Below, in pieces: positions 51,692 to 63,962 of a DNA stretch of 64,000 nt. Within the stretch, counting starts at the first letter, position 1. Every line of letters starts with the position of its first letter. The DNA comes from Malachius bipustulatus (taxonomy: Eukaryota > Arthropoda > Insecta > Coleoptera > Melyridae), in NCBI GenBank assembly GCA_910589415.1, contig OU342631.1:56882598-56946597 (forward strand), in the 5' to 3' direction. The position numbers were made by a program, and so were the translations under genes. The notes beneath the pieces are model-generated. The model had not been told where the DNA came from. It searched no databases and saw nothing but the letters and a program-made list of their open reading frames with translations.

Positions 51692-51900
51692 CTCATAGTC
51701 ATCTCTATCAAAGCACAAAGTGTAGTTCGACCATGTTTTATTTGAGTCTGGATGTACAAACCAGGTACCGTTGGCGAGACACTGCCTGAAACCCAGCGCT
51801 TCTGGATTTTTGTAGGATGCAGGGCAGGAGAGATTTGCCGTCGTCCCAGCTGGTGTCTCTGGCCAACACGACCAGCCATCGAACACTTCCTGGCAATAAC
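51692..51900 (-). CDS. class B1 GPCR exon: hormone-binding domain
   Basis: A 209-bp exon on the minus strand, acceptor ACCTTTCAG (51901-51909) and donor GTAAGT (51691-51686). It codes for YCQEVFDGWSCWPETPAG, NLSCPASYK, a FRQCLANGTWFVHP segment and TWSNYTLCF. This is the HormR ectodomain with the conserved DGW-CW, CP, C--NGTW and W-NYT-C landmarks and five of the six disulfide cysteines; the sixth comes from the 57106-57172 exon. It begins with two bases completing a Gly codon and ends in phase 0 after RDDYE, matching the TM1 exon at 26659. The calcitonin/DH31 receptor group is most likely because of FDGW-CW-ETPAG and the HP--NKTWSNYT run. Without TM3-7, subfamily naming remains tentative. Confidence 0.92.
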
Positions 51901-52304
51901 CTGAAAGGTATAATAAGTTAAGAATTAGTTCGGTTGGTAGGCCGTTTAACCAAAACACCGGCAGAAGGATCAATTAAACTCTGTTTAATTTAAAATTAAA
52001 TATCTGTATTTTTTTAAGTCAAGATTGGTTTCAGTTAATTAAACGTAAGATTATTATCTACTAATGTCAGAAGTACCGGACGTGTACTTCTGGTAAAGCA
52101 TACTACCTACCTGTAAAGACCAACCGGCCATATTTTCAATGAAATACAGACTCTTAATTAATCACAAGGAGGGTTTCTTTCCATGATTATAATTTATAAC
52201 ATGTGAAATATTAATTATTACAAGTGTTTATCTACTCTCTTGTATTCAGTTAGAGCTTGCTACTTGGGAGGAGACATATTACTCGAAGACACGTGTCTTA
52301 ATGA
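51901..52304 (-). other. intron of the receptor gene, no gene seen
   Basis: Start of the 5.2 kb intron between the two ectodomain exons (51901-57105). AT-rich; nothing else supportable in this part. Confidence 0.6.
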
Positions 52305-53290
52305 ATATACAAAGTGGTCACTTTCCACTGGCTCACCATTGGGATCTTCTAAACCATAATAGACACAAAGTCAGGTAAATTGGTGAAAAGCTGCACAATT
52401 TTATGCTTAAGAACCTGAAAAAAATCAGGATATTTCAGCTGTTGCTGAAATATCCTGAAAAAACTGAAAAATCAAAATTCCTTATTTTAGCTATATCTTT
52501 TTTTATATTAAAAAAAATTATCAAATTATTTTTTGTAGGTTTACATAAGTCATCAAAAGCTATCTACTCGAAGTTACAAAAATTTTCAACGCCAGCTAGA
52601 AAGATCCCAGAGTATTCATAGCCTACTTTCGTTTTTCTTATGACCACCATATTGTTTTCTTATGTCGTTCGGTATAAAAAATACGAAACCCAAAACGTAT
52701 TTACATTAATTTTTTTTATTTTCTGCTTCATTTGAAAAAAAATTCTGTTATTTGAAGAAAAAAACGAATATTTTTTTAACAAATTACGTCAGTATGAAGT
52801 CATATTACTTGCCATATAGTTTTTTTTTTAATTTTCTATCATATCTTAACAAATTAAACAAAATTTTTGAAAATTTCTTTTATAAATGTTAGTAATATTT
52901 GATTTTCGTGATTTTTTTATACCGAATGACTGTTAAAAACAAGATGTCGGCCGTAAAAAAAACAAAAGTTGACTATCGATACCCTGGGATCTAGTCGGCT
53001 TAGAAACTTTTTGCAATGCCAAATGGGAAGCTTTAGATGACTTATGTAAACCTACAAAAAATAATTTATTCATTTACCATAATTAAAAAGATGACAAAAA
53101 AAAATAAATCTCGATTTTTGAGCTCTCTTAGGATATTTCAGAAACCGTGAAGTTTCCATAAAGTTTCTTTCAGATTCTCAATAAACATAAAATTGTGCAA
53201 CTTTTCTCTAATTTAACTGACTCCCTATCTCCTATGGCTTAGGAGATCCCAATAGTGAGCCAATTGAAAGTGATCACCCTGTCCCTGTAT
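52305..53290. mobile_element. foldback element, about 1 kb
   Basis: Ends (left GTGGTCACTTTCCACTGGCT, right AATTGAAAGTGATCACCCTG then TCCCTGTATA) are inverted. The arms share ATTGGGATCT, GCACAATTTTATG/CATAAAATTGTGC, TTACATAAGTCATC and GATCCCAG words in opposite order. Spacer near 52700-52900. Same family as 33783-34735. No ORF. Confidence 0.72.
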
Positions 53291-54000
53291 AGGTAAGGTT
53301 TAGTTATGTTTTTCTTGAGACCGCAATGTTCATACATTATTTTATAAATTTCATCGCAAGAACCGTTGTTTATTAAAGAAACATCTTGGGAAAATATTTC
53401 GAAATTGTAAAAACTAGGGAATGAATTAAAACAGACAGATACTAAGAAGAAAGCAGTAAAAACTTATTTCATGAAATAAATAATTATTGTTCGTAAGGTG
53501 TACCTACCTAATATTAAAAAAAAAAATCGTTCTTTAGCGACTAAAAGACGACTGACTGGATGCGCTAGGGAATTATATTTTAGAAACAACTTGTAATTTC
53601 ATTAATAGTGAGAATTATTCTCATCATCATTTACTTCTTATAATTCAAGACATTAAATAATTTTAATTATATCGAATAATTATTGTTGTCCCGTTTTGTC
53701 CGAACTACATTATAGAACTTGAGTTCCAAGTTAGGCATAACGTTTTCATAGGAAAATGGTATCCAAAAATCCAGTTGACCACACAATTACCTATCTCCAG
53801 AATATCGGTTCGAACGAAACAAAACTTCCGTTCGGAACTACATAACGTTCGTTTGGTTTAGCATGTGATCAGCTTTTGTACGAACTTGAGGATAACTCGC
53901 CTGGTATAAATCTTGAGTCTACCCTCGTTACTTGTCACTAGGATAAACAGGATGCAATAGCTAAAAATAGATGATCCTTCTCTAGATGAATTAGTTTGCT
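53291..54000. other. no recognisable gene
   Basis: AT-rich intronic sequence with a short AACTACATTATAG / CTACATAACG region near 53700-53850. Nothing supportable. Confidence 0.45.
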
Positions 54001-54099
54001 CTTGATATGTATTATAATAGAGGTTAATTTAGTTTTAGTTTTTTTTTTTGGCTTTGGTCGAATTGTGATTAATATGCCAGGTTAATTCGTACAATGCTT

Positions 54100-54710
54100 T
54101 TACCAGCCGACATTATCTAACCGTCGTGATCACCCAATGCTACCCTCCATTTATTGAGGACTCACTTCGGATAGTTGGATCTACAGGAACGGTCTCAGGC
54201 CCAGTTACCTCCGGCAGCTCGTTAATTTCTTTTTTTTGTCTACTTTTTTTGGCTCGCCTACGTTGGCTCGTCGATCAGTTGGACAAATTCGTCGTAGGCC
54301 TCCAAAGTTCTAGCCAACAAGTTATCGCATAACTAATTTTCGTTTATATCCCCTGTAATGAGTATATTATGATCCTACTGAGGCACAACAAATGACAACA
54401 CACTATCAAAATAAGTGACGAAACTCTTCAAGTTACAGGCAGAAGTCCGATAGATAATGCCCAAAAGCAATTAGGTGTTCTTACCAACCCCCAGGGAGAC
54501 CCAGATGTGTTCAATGCCCTCAGTCGGCAAGAATTCCACCAAGACCACTGCGACAGCAATTCCACACCGCACATGCAGAGCCACACCGTCACCAGAACGA
54601 TCAATACGGTCTTTTCTGATTAAATGAAATCCCGGGATGTGAACACATCCATCAGCAATATTATCATTCAGCCACGTTTTTGTTCCGTCGTACAAACGAC
54701 ATCCAAACGG
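54100..54710 (-). pseudogene. LINE endonuclease relic
   Basis: The frame 54695-54471 reads TKTWLNDNIADGCVHIPGF, then RKDRIDRSGDGVALHVRCGI and IEHIWVSLGV. This is the N-terminal endonuclease pattern of an I/CR1/Jockey-like LINE (E-WL-----D--V-IPGY-L-R-DR---GGGVA-Y). Downstream pieces to about 54100 are broken. Belongs with the ORF1 relic just upstream on the same strand. Confidence 0.7.
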
Positions 54711-54899
54711 TTATTGACAAATAAGTCTAACAACTGGTTCAATTTCGGAAACAGAGAGCAAATATTAAAATGAGGTATTCTTTAATTCCTATGTTTACTG
54801 CCCTGCACTCTGAATTCTAGATCTTGTTTTATCTATTTGGGTTAAATAATATCCGCATTTTTGACTATTAGCACTATGATCAGTGTTAAAATTAGACTT

Positions 54900-55480
54900 A
54901 AATCTAGAATTCATAAATGAACAGTTAACACAGGATAACTCCTCTGAGCACTACACGTTTTTCTCTCATGTGGTCCCCTACAATTGGGGCAAACCACCAT
55001 ATCACTGCGGCAATCCTTATTTTGATGTCCCACTTTCTAACACTTGTAACACCGTATCACAATAAAGTGTCCCTTAACGTAGCATTTTGACCATCCTAAA
55101 TAGAGGAAACCCCTCTTCATGATTAACGCGAAGATATCAGGGGCAGTCTCAAGCACAACGTTGATTTTATCTCTGAATGTTAGCTTAGTTACAATTTTAA
55201 GGTTACAAAATTAGGGTCATCCGCAGAAACGGGATCAAGACTGTGTATAATCAGGCGAGGATAAATTTTTTTTGGCACTATTACACTGTACGATTTCCAT
55301 GTCTTATTTTCGATCTCATTCGTCAACTTCTCAACAGATGCTTTATCACCGCAACGAACAATCGGACCATGATTTACTCTTCTAGTGCCCAGAATGGTTG
55401 ATTTAATGGAACCTCGGTTTACTTCCGATTTTACCTCCTTTTCAACGTCCAAACCATCTGTACCTCGGGTCGTTGACTAC
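54900..55480 (-). pseudogene. LINE ORF1 relic with zinc knuckles
   Basis: The frame 55452-55189 reads VEKLTNEIENKTW, VPKKIYPRLIIHSLDP, the nucleic-acid-binding core of LINE ORF1 proteins. The region 55060-54940 follows with a Cys/His array CYKC-KVGHQNKDC (C-X2-C-X4-H-X4-C, with one stop) and CPNCRGPHERKTC. Together with the endonuclease relic this is the 5' half of a dead LINE; the RT is absent. Confidence 0.65.
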
Positions 55481-57105
55481 ACAACCAAAACATGGGATTC
55501 TCTATTCTAAAAGTGAACCGCATGGTGACTTCCGATTAATGAATGCGTTGAATCGGGGAAATGGGTACCGCGCAACTACAGTAAATTATAGGTAAACACA
55601 TAAATCTGTAAATTTTCACTCACTCGCGCAATAAGCCTAACCGCTGACCAGTCAATTATATTGTAATATTCGATCTGTCGATCATGGCATGTTCATATTT
55701 TATGGGATTATAGGTATAATAATTAATACATAATACCGAATATTGCTATTAATTTTACATATAAATTTTAAATGTACAAATCGCAAGAGATCGAAATATT
55801 AGAGGCAGAGTTAAATAAGTGTAGTGAATGATTTCAGTTACTTGGAGTGATGGATATTATTAAGACTGAGCGTAGTTCCGATTCTGATGTAGAAAATACA
55901 CCACAGTTTAATTGAATGAAACATTGTCTTGTTATGCTCGTAGGAAAAGTTTAGTGTAAAACACGTGCAAATTTCTCACTCGTCGAAAATGCGGTACTCG
56001 ACTTCGTCTCAACGGAAACATTTTCACACATGAGAAATATGCTACTTTGTGCACTTGTTTCACAATATACTTTTTTGCTGTCGATTAGTCCTGTAAAAGT
56101 AGGTCAAGAGTAGTATCTTGCACCAAATGTAGAGTTTATTTATGTCTAAGTAAAAACCAAAATGGCTGTCTTAAATATCATATCAACTGACTTTTGATTG
56201 GGAATTCATATTTATAATTAAGTAGTTAACTGCTTTCTGAAGGTTATTTAGTATTTTGTTTCCAAATAAATTTTTACCAGCAACATATTCTCCTGATAGG
56301 TATCTTTTGATATTGCTCCGAAGCAGCTGTATACTCCCAGTGCTCACAATTGCGTTAGTCACAATTATTGTGCGTGCACTAAATATACTGAAGGTTAACA
56401 TAATTGTGAGTAACATAAACATTAGTCAAAATTTGACAAAAAGAAAATTGAAAAAATTAGGCAAGCTTTCTTGTTCCAATATTTAGCTGAAAATACTATT
56501 GCGCAACTTATTGGAAATATTCATTAAAAAAGATTCTGAAGTGTAAGGGATGTCTAACTTATTACATCTAGAACTCTAAAGAGATGAATAATTGAAATAT
56601 TTTCCAGGTATAGAAAACAATAGTTTTATCTGTTTCATTGTTCTTAAAAATTTTAGGCCTTTGAAGTTTTCCAAATGAAGTGATTTTTCTTTAATGTAAT
56701 AACAGCTAAAAGTATTTTCTCGCAGAACAAAATAAATAAAGAACTCTTTATAAGTATAATATGAATGTAAAGTTATAATTCCATGGGTGCGAAAGTCGGA
56801 AAGTTACCATATTTCGAAGTTACATTTAATTTAAGTTAGATTGTTTTAGATAGAATTTTATCATTATTCCTGCGAGAAAATGGAAATAATTATCTCAAAA
56901 AAGTTCCCCTTTCAAATTCCGAAGTTAAACATAAACAATTGGCTTAAAAATCAAATAAGTAAGTATAGCCTTCTTGTGCAGCATTCTTCGGTCTTAAAAA
57001 CTTTGAAATGGGACTATTATGAGCTTTTCAGCACAATATACATGCACACATTAAAGTCGCTGACTACATTATGAGTCATTGTTGGTAAAAGTTCTGTTTC
57101 ATTAC
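55481..57105. other. intronic sequence, no gene; one dispersed repeat
   Basis: Contains a GTAGGAAAAGTTTAGTG ... TTGTTTCACAATATAC block (55926-56095), a diverged inverted relative of 20039-20147. Small open frames at 56183-56486 and 56880-57074 have no motif. Confidence 0.45.
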
Positions 57106-57172
57106 CTGGTGTCGTGAATGTTTTGTTCCCACAACTCTCGTCTTCTTCTGATGGAATATCCAAAGGATTGCT
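57106..57172 (-). CDS. class B1 GPCR exon: N-terminal ectodomain
   Basis: A 67-bp exon on the minus strand, acceptor TTTTCTAG (or two bases later, since AG repeats) and donor GTAATG at 57105-57100. It codes for SNPLDIPSEEDESCGNKTFT then TP plus one base of a split Gly codon, which exactly complements the two-base start of the 51900-51692 exon. It supplies the first of the six ectodomain cysteines and an N-glycosylation site (NKT). In calcitonin-type receptors the first Cys lies similarly upstream of the YC--FDGW block. Short and acidic, so recognition depends on phase and position; both fit. The signal-peptide exon must lie further upstream and was not found. Confidence 0.75.
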
Positions 57173-57915
57173 CTAGAAAAGAATTACTTCATTAAATGGG
57201 ATATTTTCCTTTAATTAATTCTCAATAATTTTACATCATGATACAATAAACTTAAAAAAATATGATATTGCGCAGGTTTCCCATGTACGCGCTACATTTT
57301 ATGACACAGTGCTGTGATCTAACTAGCAATTTCCCATTATTTAAATATCAGAATGTGTTCAAAACATTTTAAAGCGAGTGACTATGTTCCTAATTTCCAA
57401 TCTCAAACTTATGAACTGTTTGGATACATATTAAGGTCGTACTGGCAGATTAATAAATCTGTCACAATTCTAACAGACAATCTCCTTAAAAAATCTCAAG
57501 TTACATCATCAGAACTATCTATATCAAGATGATTAGTAAATCTAAATCATTCTGTTTTGGTTAACAAAATAATATACGAGTCGCAAAATCAAGAAAGGGA
57601 AGTTCACGTTCTTTATAATATGTACAGGCTGTCCCTGAAATGACTTTACAACTATCTACCAAATGTTCCTCGGGTGAAACTAATTTGATTTAACTCCCCT
57701 TATCTTTGTCCAAAGTTGCTTGTTTTGGCCACTAGTGTCCGTATTCATCAAACTTCAAAATATAACTCTGGGGTTATATTTTGAATTTTCTGACAGCTGA
57801 TTGGTCTAATGCTGAAACCCTACGAACGCTACGAATTTTAAACCAATCACATGTTCCAAAATATAACCCCTGGGGTTATATTTTGTAAATATAAAATTCG
57901 TAAAAAAATGACTTC
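57173..57915. other. no gene; small inverted-repeat element at 57756-57900
   Basis: Two CAAAATATAAC/GTTATATTTTG pairs around a GGGG core flank a 145-bp stretch, probably a small MITE. A TACAGGCTGTCCC transposon-end-like word is at 57626. Nothing coding. Confidence 0.4.
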
Positions 57916-58070
57916 ATTCATCGTCGGACGCCTCGGAATCACATTCTGCAGTCACTGCTGATGATGTAGATTGTAAAACATTTCGGATTGTCAGTTCATT
58001 TTTACAAGATTTCTGCCCCATACACTTGCAGGAACCAATGCAGCTATCCGATTCTTTATGCATGTACTAA
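57916..58070 (-). other. short Cys-rich C-terminal ORF, unidentified
   Basis: An open minus-strand frame reads HKESDSCIGSCKCMGQKSCK, continues for about 25 residues and ends in an acidic EASDDE before a stop. Clustered Cys followed by an acidic tail resembles the C-terminus of the protein in the 39540-42477 transposon. It could be the tail of a related dead copy or a host exon. No splice evidence. Confidence 0.35.
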
Positions 58071-61000
58071 CTTTACTTCTGCAGTCTAAAAACATGATGA
58101 TTGATGATGTTGAAAACATTGTTATAAAAATTTAAAATGTGCAGCATCTAGGGTGCATATGAGTAAATAAAAAAAAAGTCTCATGTCAAACTTTGAAAGC
58201 GATAGCAGAAATTAATTTTCCAAATACAAATTTAGTAATAATTTCAATAAATGTTTATATTTTGGAAAGCGTTCAATTAATAATAGATAAGAAACTCCGT
58301 CCGCAAAAATATTAACCATACATACAGTCCAGTAAAACGGGGGAAGAATTAAAAACAGATGAGATAAGATTTTAAAAAATTAAATTTTTAATATTAGAAA
58401 AATACCTTTATTTCAACCACACGATGCCAAGACATCTAACTTTTCGGGGAAGGCAGGAAGAGTACTTATAATATCGGTTTTATATCACTTTCCACGTCTA
58501 TATTCCAGTCAAAATCAGTAACGTTGGGTAAGTTTGGCGGTGGTTGTAAAGAATTTTCCCACACTTTAGTCTGGTAATACGACCTCAAGCAATGCTGTCT
58601 TTAGAGAGTCTTCAGTCGGTGGTAACTTGGTATAATTGTAGTAGAAGTCGCCATTTTCCCTCTTAGTACGTTTACTGAAGTAATGTCGACATTTATTGAA
58701 TATAGTTTTAATACGAAATTGTGCATGTTTCTGAACATTTCCTCCGAAAATTCGTCAATGCCGACTAGGTATAAATATTCATAATACTGTGTATAAACTT
58801 TCCAGCATGTCTATACATTATTAAGTATGTACGTCCAAATGTTATTTTTTTAATTTTATATAGATACCTACCATTCATAGTATATTGTAGAAGTTATACA
58901 AAACATTGATATGCTAGTATACGATTAAAAATATATAGTCCCATTATTTTATAATAAAATCAAATGTTCCTTAATTTGTATCCGGACAGAACGCTACTTC
59001 TTAGAGTGCGAGTGAAACGGAGCTACGGGGAATCTAGAGACGCAAGATAGACTATGCGAAGTGGGGACGCGGAGCTCGGACGGTCCCAGTTATATTTTTT
59101 TTTTAATATCTCGTTTACAAAACTATTAAAAATTATAATTCTTACTTTTTCGGAATCTACATAGACAGAGTAAACTTTTTTAAAGAATGCAATTTTTCGA
59201 TATGACGCCGCGTTTCCATATATAGGCAAGTTAAGCCGAAAAAAATCATTTGAATTAGAAATTTTGCAGTGGTACGAATCGAGATATCGGGGATTTAAGT
59301 TATTTTTATGCATAAGACCTCGTGCATTGAGTGATTTTCGAAAATTCATACAAAAATTCAATTCCACAAAACTGTTTACGAATTTGCCTTCAAAAAATTT
59401 TCCACGTTCTCTTCTATAAAGTATGCTAGTAACTCAAATTTTGATTATAGTGTCTTTCTGCACGGGCCAATTTTTGACAGCTTTTGGATTTTGGAATATC
59501 AAAATATAAACTTTCGTTTGGTAAAGGTTTCAAGTTGTAACCCCGAGACCCCCACAGAAGACATTTTTAAGCGTCTTTCGAAGCGCCGATCACTCTACTA
59601 AAGGGATGTGAAATCTAAAAACCCATGATCTATGCCAATGAATTAACGTTTTGAGAAATTTTGGTATACATATGGTACGATTAAGTTTAAAAACTCATAA
59701 TTATCGATTAAGAATACACATCCTTCTGATAGTTTGATTTATTTTGTTTCGTTCACGTGGTTCTCATAGAAACCGTCCAGTTTGTCTAGATACTCCATGT
59801 CGCATAAATAAATATACGTCAACATTGATATTGAATGATAATTAAATGGATAACGCAAAGGATAGAGTGTCATTACTCATTACGTGAATAAATTTTATGT
59901 AGTTGTCAGTGGCTCGCAAAAATACTTCAAAATTACAAGAGTCCAAGAATGACCCACCCAATTACACGAATAGTGGGAAGTTGAAATTTGGTTCAATTTA
60001 AACGGCGCACGGTCCCACGAAGCCTGCTAAAAATAAGCGGAATCAGTTACAGGAGCAGTATTGATTTTTCGGGAATTTCAGGATTTTTCGAGAATAGCCT
60101 AGGAATCCTCTAAGTGTCTGAACGTTTCACTGGTCGGGTTGAAGTTTTGTGTGTGTGTGTGGGGGGGGGGGTTACCTCGGCACACCCAAATAGCGTTAAG
60201 ATTCTGTTGGATGAGTCATTTAGGAGAAGCAATCGGCGTACAAACCTTATAGGAATACTTTTTCGAAACAAAATTTAGGCTAATGACTATCCGCTATAAA
60301 TATATGGACAACATATTTTCCAGAGGAACTTACCCCCTTAAAAATGGCTACCCTCCCTAAAAACAAGGTACTAGGTAGTGCTAACTAAGGATGAAAAATC
60401 CAATTGTTATCATTTCTCCATATACTTACCAATAAGCATTCAAAAAAGTAATCTAAAATGGTGGATTATTGAATAAAAACTAGACTAAAAACAGTCAAAA
60501 TATTTGAAATTATTATGGAATGAAAATATATCAATTTTCTTGATATTTTTCGTTAAGTCTCTTGATCAGTAGAATTCTGGTGATTAGTTATTATCCCGAT
60601 TTAACGAGCTATTTCTTCAATCTTAATCTAACGAATGTAAAAATAGACATTTTTATGTGGTAAGTTTACAAATAAATTTAACAACCATTATTGAGACCTG
60701 CCAATGGCCACCTCCTTCAGGTTAAGGTAAGTGATTTTTTTTTTGAGAAATGTCACTGAGTAAGGGTGAAAGTAGTGATTACCACAGAAGGGGGAAGAGA
60801 AACGGCTACAATTTCGAAGATCAATAATGCATTCTTACAAATCGTATACAGGTGAACTTAGTATGAACTCTCCGCGCAATTTTTCCTAAGCGGTACGCAA
60901 GTCTTAATAGAAACTCTCCGCAACGTCGGGAGCAAATTACCTAAGTTGACCTTGGTTGCACCTGCATCTGGCAGCTTCCCCCTTGTCGTCCGTCGTCTAT
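58071..61000. other. 2.9 kb without recognisable gene
   Basis: AT-rich. A 114-codon minus-strand frame at 59023-59367 has no recognised domain. A (GT)n-G(n) tract is at about 60148-60171. Nothing else supportable. Confidence 0.4.
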
Positions 61001-61203
61001 TTCAAGTTTTTATTTGAAATTTCGATCCCGGATTGTTATACAAGTTTTCAGGCAACGGAATAATTCTGATTTATTTATTTGAGATAATTGTGAACGCATT
61101 TGTCCCTTGTTGCCAGTTGGAATTCGTTTTCCTTATTTCAACGCATTTTATTATTTGTAAATATTTTATTTAAATATTCTTTTTTGGAATTAATTACTTC
61201 ACA
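61001..61203 (+). other. probable leader of a BEL/Pao element
   Basis: Contiguous with the gag relic that starts at 61204. It may include the end of an LTR, but I see no second copy to confirm it. Confidence 0.35.
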
Positions 61204-62560
61204 ATGACTACTTATACTTTAGAAAAGGCATTCGCAGTCGCAAAACAAACAACTACTCGGTTACAGTCAATTTTGACCTATCAAAGGTTAAGCCCTGAGA
61301 ATCTAATTCCAGATTTATTGTTGCCTACGAAACCGTGATTGATTGATATGAGGAATTTCAGATGATCATAAAAAAAAAACTCTCCTAGATGACTCCTCGG
61401 AGATTTGGTAATAGCTTAGTGACATCATTTTATAAATTGACAATAAATATTTTGAATTGAAGTCTATTTACTTAGACATGGTTAATGCCAACGAAACTAA
61501 ATCATTGTATTCTTATGGTACAGTACCTTCCATTGATGATTCAAACCGGAAGTCAAATGAATCGTTGAACACTTTAAGTTCACGATCGCAGGTTCGTTTG
61601 CCTAAATTCAATCTGCCCAAGTTTTGATGGGGATTTAAAAGGTCATCATTTGTAGATTTAATCAACTCGCTCATTCACAACAATGAGAGTTTATCATCAA
61701 TTATTAAAAAGTACCAATATTTAATTTCAAGCTTATCAAAGGAACCATAAAATTTGGTTAAGCATCTTCCTCGTACTGCAGATAATTATTTAATCGCATA
61801 CAATAGTCAAGTTGATCGCTATCAAAACGAAAGGGTTTTGGCAACTTACTATTGGAATAATATTGTAATAAACGCTCCGATATGTACGAATTCTGATTCC
61901 GTGCAGTCTCTGTGAGATCTCATTTATACTTTTAAAGAGAATATTAACGCATTACAAAATTTCCCGAATCTCAATATTTGGGACTTTAAATTGTTTAATT
62001 GGTTGTTACAAAAACTTCATAACATGTTTTGAGATTAAATTTGCTCAAGATTAATTCCCATCCTTTGATGATTTGGTAATTTTTAACAAATCAGTTTTCA
62101 GGCTTTTGAAACAAATTCATTGAATTCCCAGCACATCGCAATCAATAGACCGCAATCTAGTGCAAAGGCACCGCAGCCTAGTGCAAGGCCCAATTTTGGG
62201 ACACTGAGGGTAGTTATAATAAACCCCCACTTTCATTGGCCTCCACTTATAAGCCAGTCGAGTCGCAATGCTCTTATTGTAAGTCAAGATCTCACCATAT
62301 TTTCAGATGTTCCTCATATTTGGAGCTTTCTCCATACGATCGTCATACGACATTATGCTGCAAGGTCAAGACACTTATGTCATAACTGTATCAGTGCATT
62401 TCATCGTTTTGACTCTTGCAACTCATAGTCTCGATGTCGCCATTATTCCGCTAGACACAATATGCTGTTACATTTTGGCGAGAGCTCTAATATGGCAAAT
62501 GTACCTTGAGGAGAGTCTCGCTCTTCTGCATTAGAATCAGCTCCTCCTTCCGCAAAAATT
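61204..62560 (+). pseudogene. BEL/Pao retrotransposon gag relic
   Basis: Starts MTTYTLEKAFAVAKQTTTRL, then through several stops: VRLPKFNLPKF, FVDLINSLIHNNESLSSI, KYQYLISSLSKEP, DNYLIAYNSQVDRYQN and ERVLATYYWNN. This is the characteristic BEL/Pao Gag (DUF1759-like) order. A Cys-rich knuckle region follows in another frame (CRHYSAR-like near 62440; SHHIFRCSSYL near 62300). Stops and shifts throughout, so dead. It is continued by the protease and RT relics. Confidence 0.75.
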
Positions 62561-62592
62561 AAGACGAAACTCCCAGTAGTCATGTCTTCTAC

Positions 62593-63010
62593 TTGACTTG
62601 GGGTTATTTTCAAACAGTTCTACTACTTTTTGATTCTGGCAGCCAGTCCAGTTTTTTAACTGAGCGTTGCCGCAAACGTCTTGGTTTATCTATTACTCCT
62701 TCAGTGTCTTCCATTTCTGGTTTAGGTCATGCAAATATAACGTCGTCCCATGGCACCGCATCTTGTAATATTCCTCCTATCGTATTTTACGAAGTTAACT
62801 TCAATATTACGCACAATGGTTTTACCCGCAATCGGTTCTGAATTGCCCACGATTTCTCTTTCGCCTTCGCAAACTTTTGACAATCTCAAGTTGGCTGACC
62901 CGAAATTGTATGCTCCTCGTTCTGTAGAAATGCTCCTAGGAGCAGAAATTTTTGCACGCATCGTGCGAGATGGGTACATCGCAGGTGATGGACACCGCCC
63001 GCAGTTATGA
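62593..63010 (+). pseudogene. BEL/Pao protease relic
   Basis: The frame from 62593 reads LLLFDSGSQSSFLTERCRKR, with DSG as the retropepsin catalytic triad, then SISGLGHANITSSHG. After a shift come LPTISLSPSQTFDNLKLADP and VEMLLGAEIFARIVRDGYIA, the end of the BEL protease region. Frame changes at about 62840 and 63007 show decay. Confidence 0.75.
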
Positions 63011-63563
63011 ATACAATGGGTATTGATTGGCTGGGTATTAATTGGTTCCAGTTCATCTACAGTTGCAGCCATTATGTTTTCTGCATTATTTTTTCGCATC
63101 AACAGAGTGAGACTCTAAAAAACTTTTGGAACGTGGAAGAGGTTGAGTCAAAGCAGAACCTCTCTTCTGACGACCAGCAAGCTGAACATTTATTACAGAA
63201 CAGGCATTCTAGAGATCTTTCAGATTGTTTTGGAGTTGTCTTGCCATTCAAGTACTCGCAACCCATTCCCAATTTTGACAATTCTCTTCAAATAGCGGAC
63301 CGCAGAGTAACGGCAGTTGAAAAAAGTCTAGCTAGTCAACCTGAAGTTAGAGGTAAATACCATCCCTTTATGCAGGACTACCTCGACTCCGGTCATATGA
63401 CCAAACTCCTGCAATTCCCTCTAGGTTCAGATTATTCTTTTATCCTAAATCATTGTGTTTTCAAGGCCACTGACTCTTTCGCAAAAGTTCGAGTGGCCTT
63501 TGATGCTTCGGCAAAAACACTTCTCTCAATGAGAACCTCAGTACAGAAACCAATCTTCAAGTA
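63011..63563 (+). pseudogene. BEL/Pao reverse transcriptase N-terminal relic
   Basis: Reads LKNFWNVEEVESKQNLSSDD, then FGVVLPFKY, PEVRGKYHPFMQDYLDSGHM and FAKVRVAFDASAKT, the fingers region of BEL/Pao RT (FWE-EE, GRY-V-LP, Y--F-QEY---GHM, K-RVVFDAS). Cut at about 63563 by the 3' end of a LINE, so the YVDD catalytic box is missing. Confidence 0.8.
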
Positions 63564-63599
63564 GACGTTTATGTAATTTTACTACGTTTTCTCATGTTT

Positions 63600-63962
63600 T
63601 CGCATGTCTTTACATTGTGATATCAAACATGATTTCTGTCGTCTCTCTGCATCACACAGGAGTCCACGCTACGTTGCATCAAATTTTTTTAATAAGTTAC
63701 CAGATTTTATTCAAAACTATAGTCTTAATGCTTTTAAAGCTTCTATTAAGGAGTTTATTGTGCTTAGGGCTTTTTACTCTGTTCAGGAGTTTCTGGAAAG
63801 TAACATTGATCAGGACAGCTTTGCTTCTAACGGCACAGTGTTGGAGATTGATGATTTGTAATGGTTATTTATATTGATTATATCTGTGATATTTTTTGTG
63901 ATTGTACCTACCGACGAGTGTAAAAAACTTTGTTTTATTAGCACAAAAAAGAAAAAAAAAAC
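63600..63962 (+). mobile_element. 5'-truncated LINE 3' end with poly(A) tail
   Basis: The frame 63604-63861 reads SPRYVASNFFNKLPDFIQNY, SLNAFKASIKEFI, then FYSVQEFLES: the C-terminal FFN-LP--I-----FK--LK--L----FYS--E region of a LINE ORF2. After the stop come about 80 bp of 3' untranslated sequence and a tail AAAAAAGAAAAAAAAAAC (63945-63962). A classic truncated insertion that ended the BEL/Pao relic. Confidence 0.7.

Noticed and set aside
59023..59367. 114-codon minus-strand ORF as a receptor exon or gene
   Set aside because: I recognised no domain and no convincing splice sites. Could be part of an unknown repeat.
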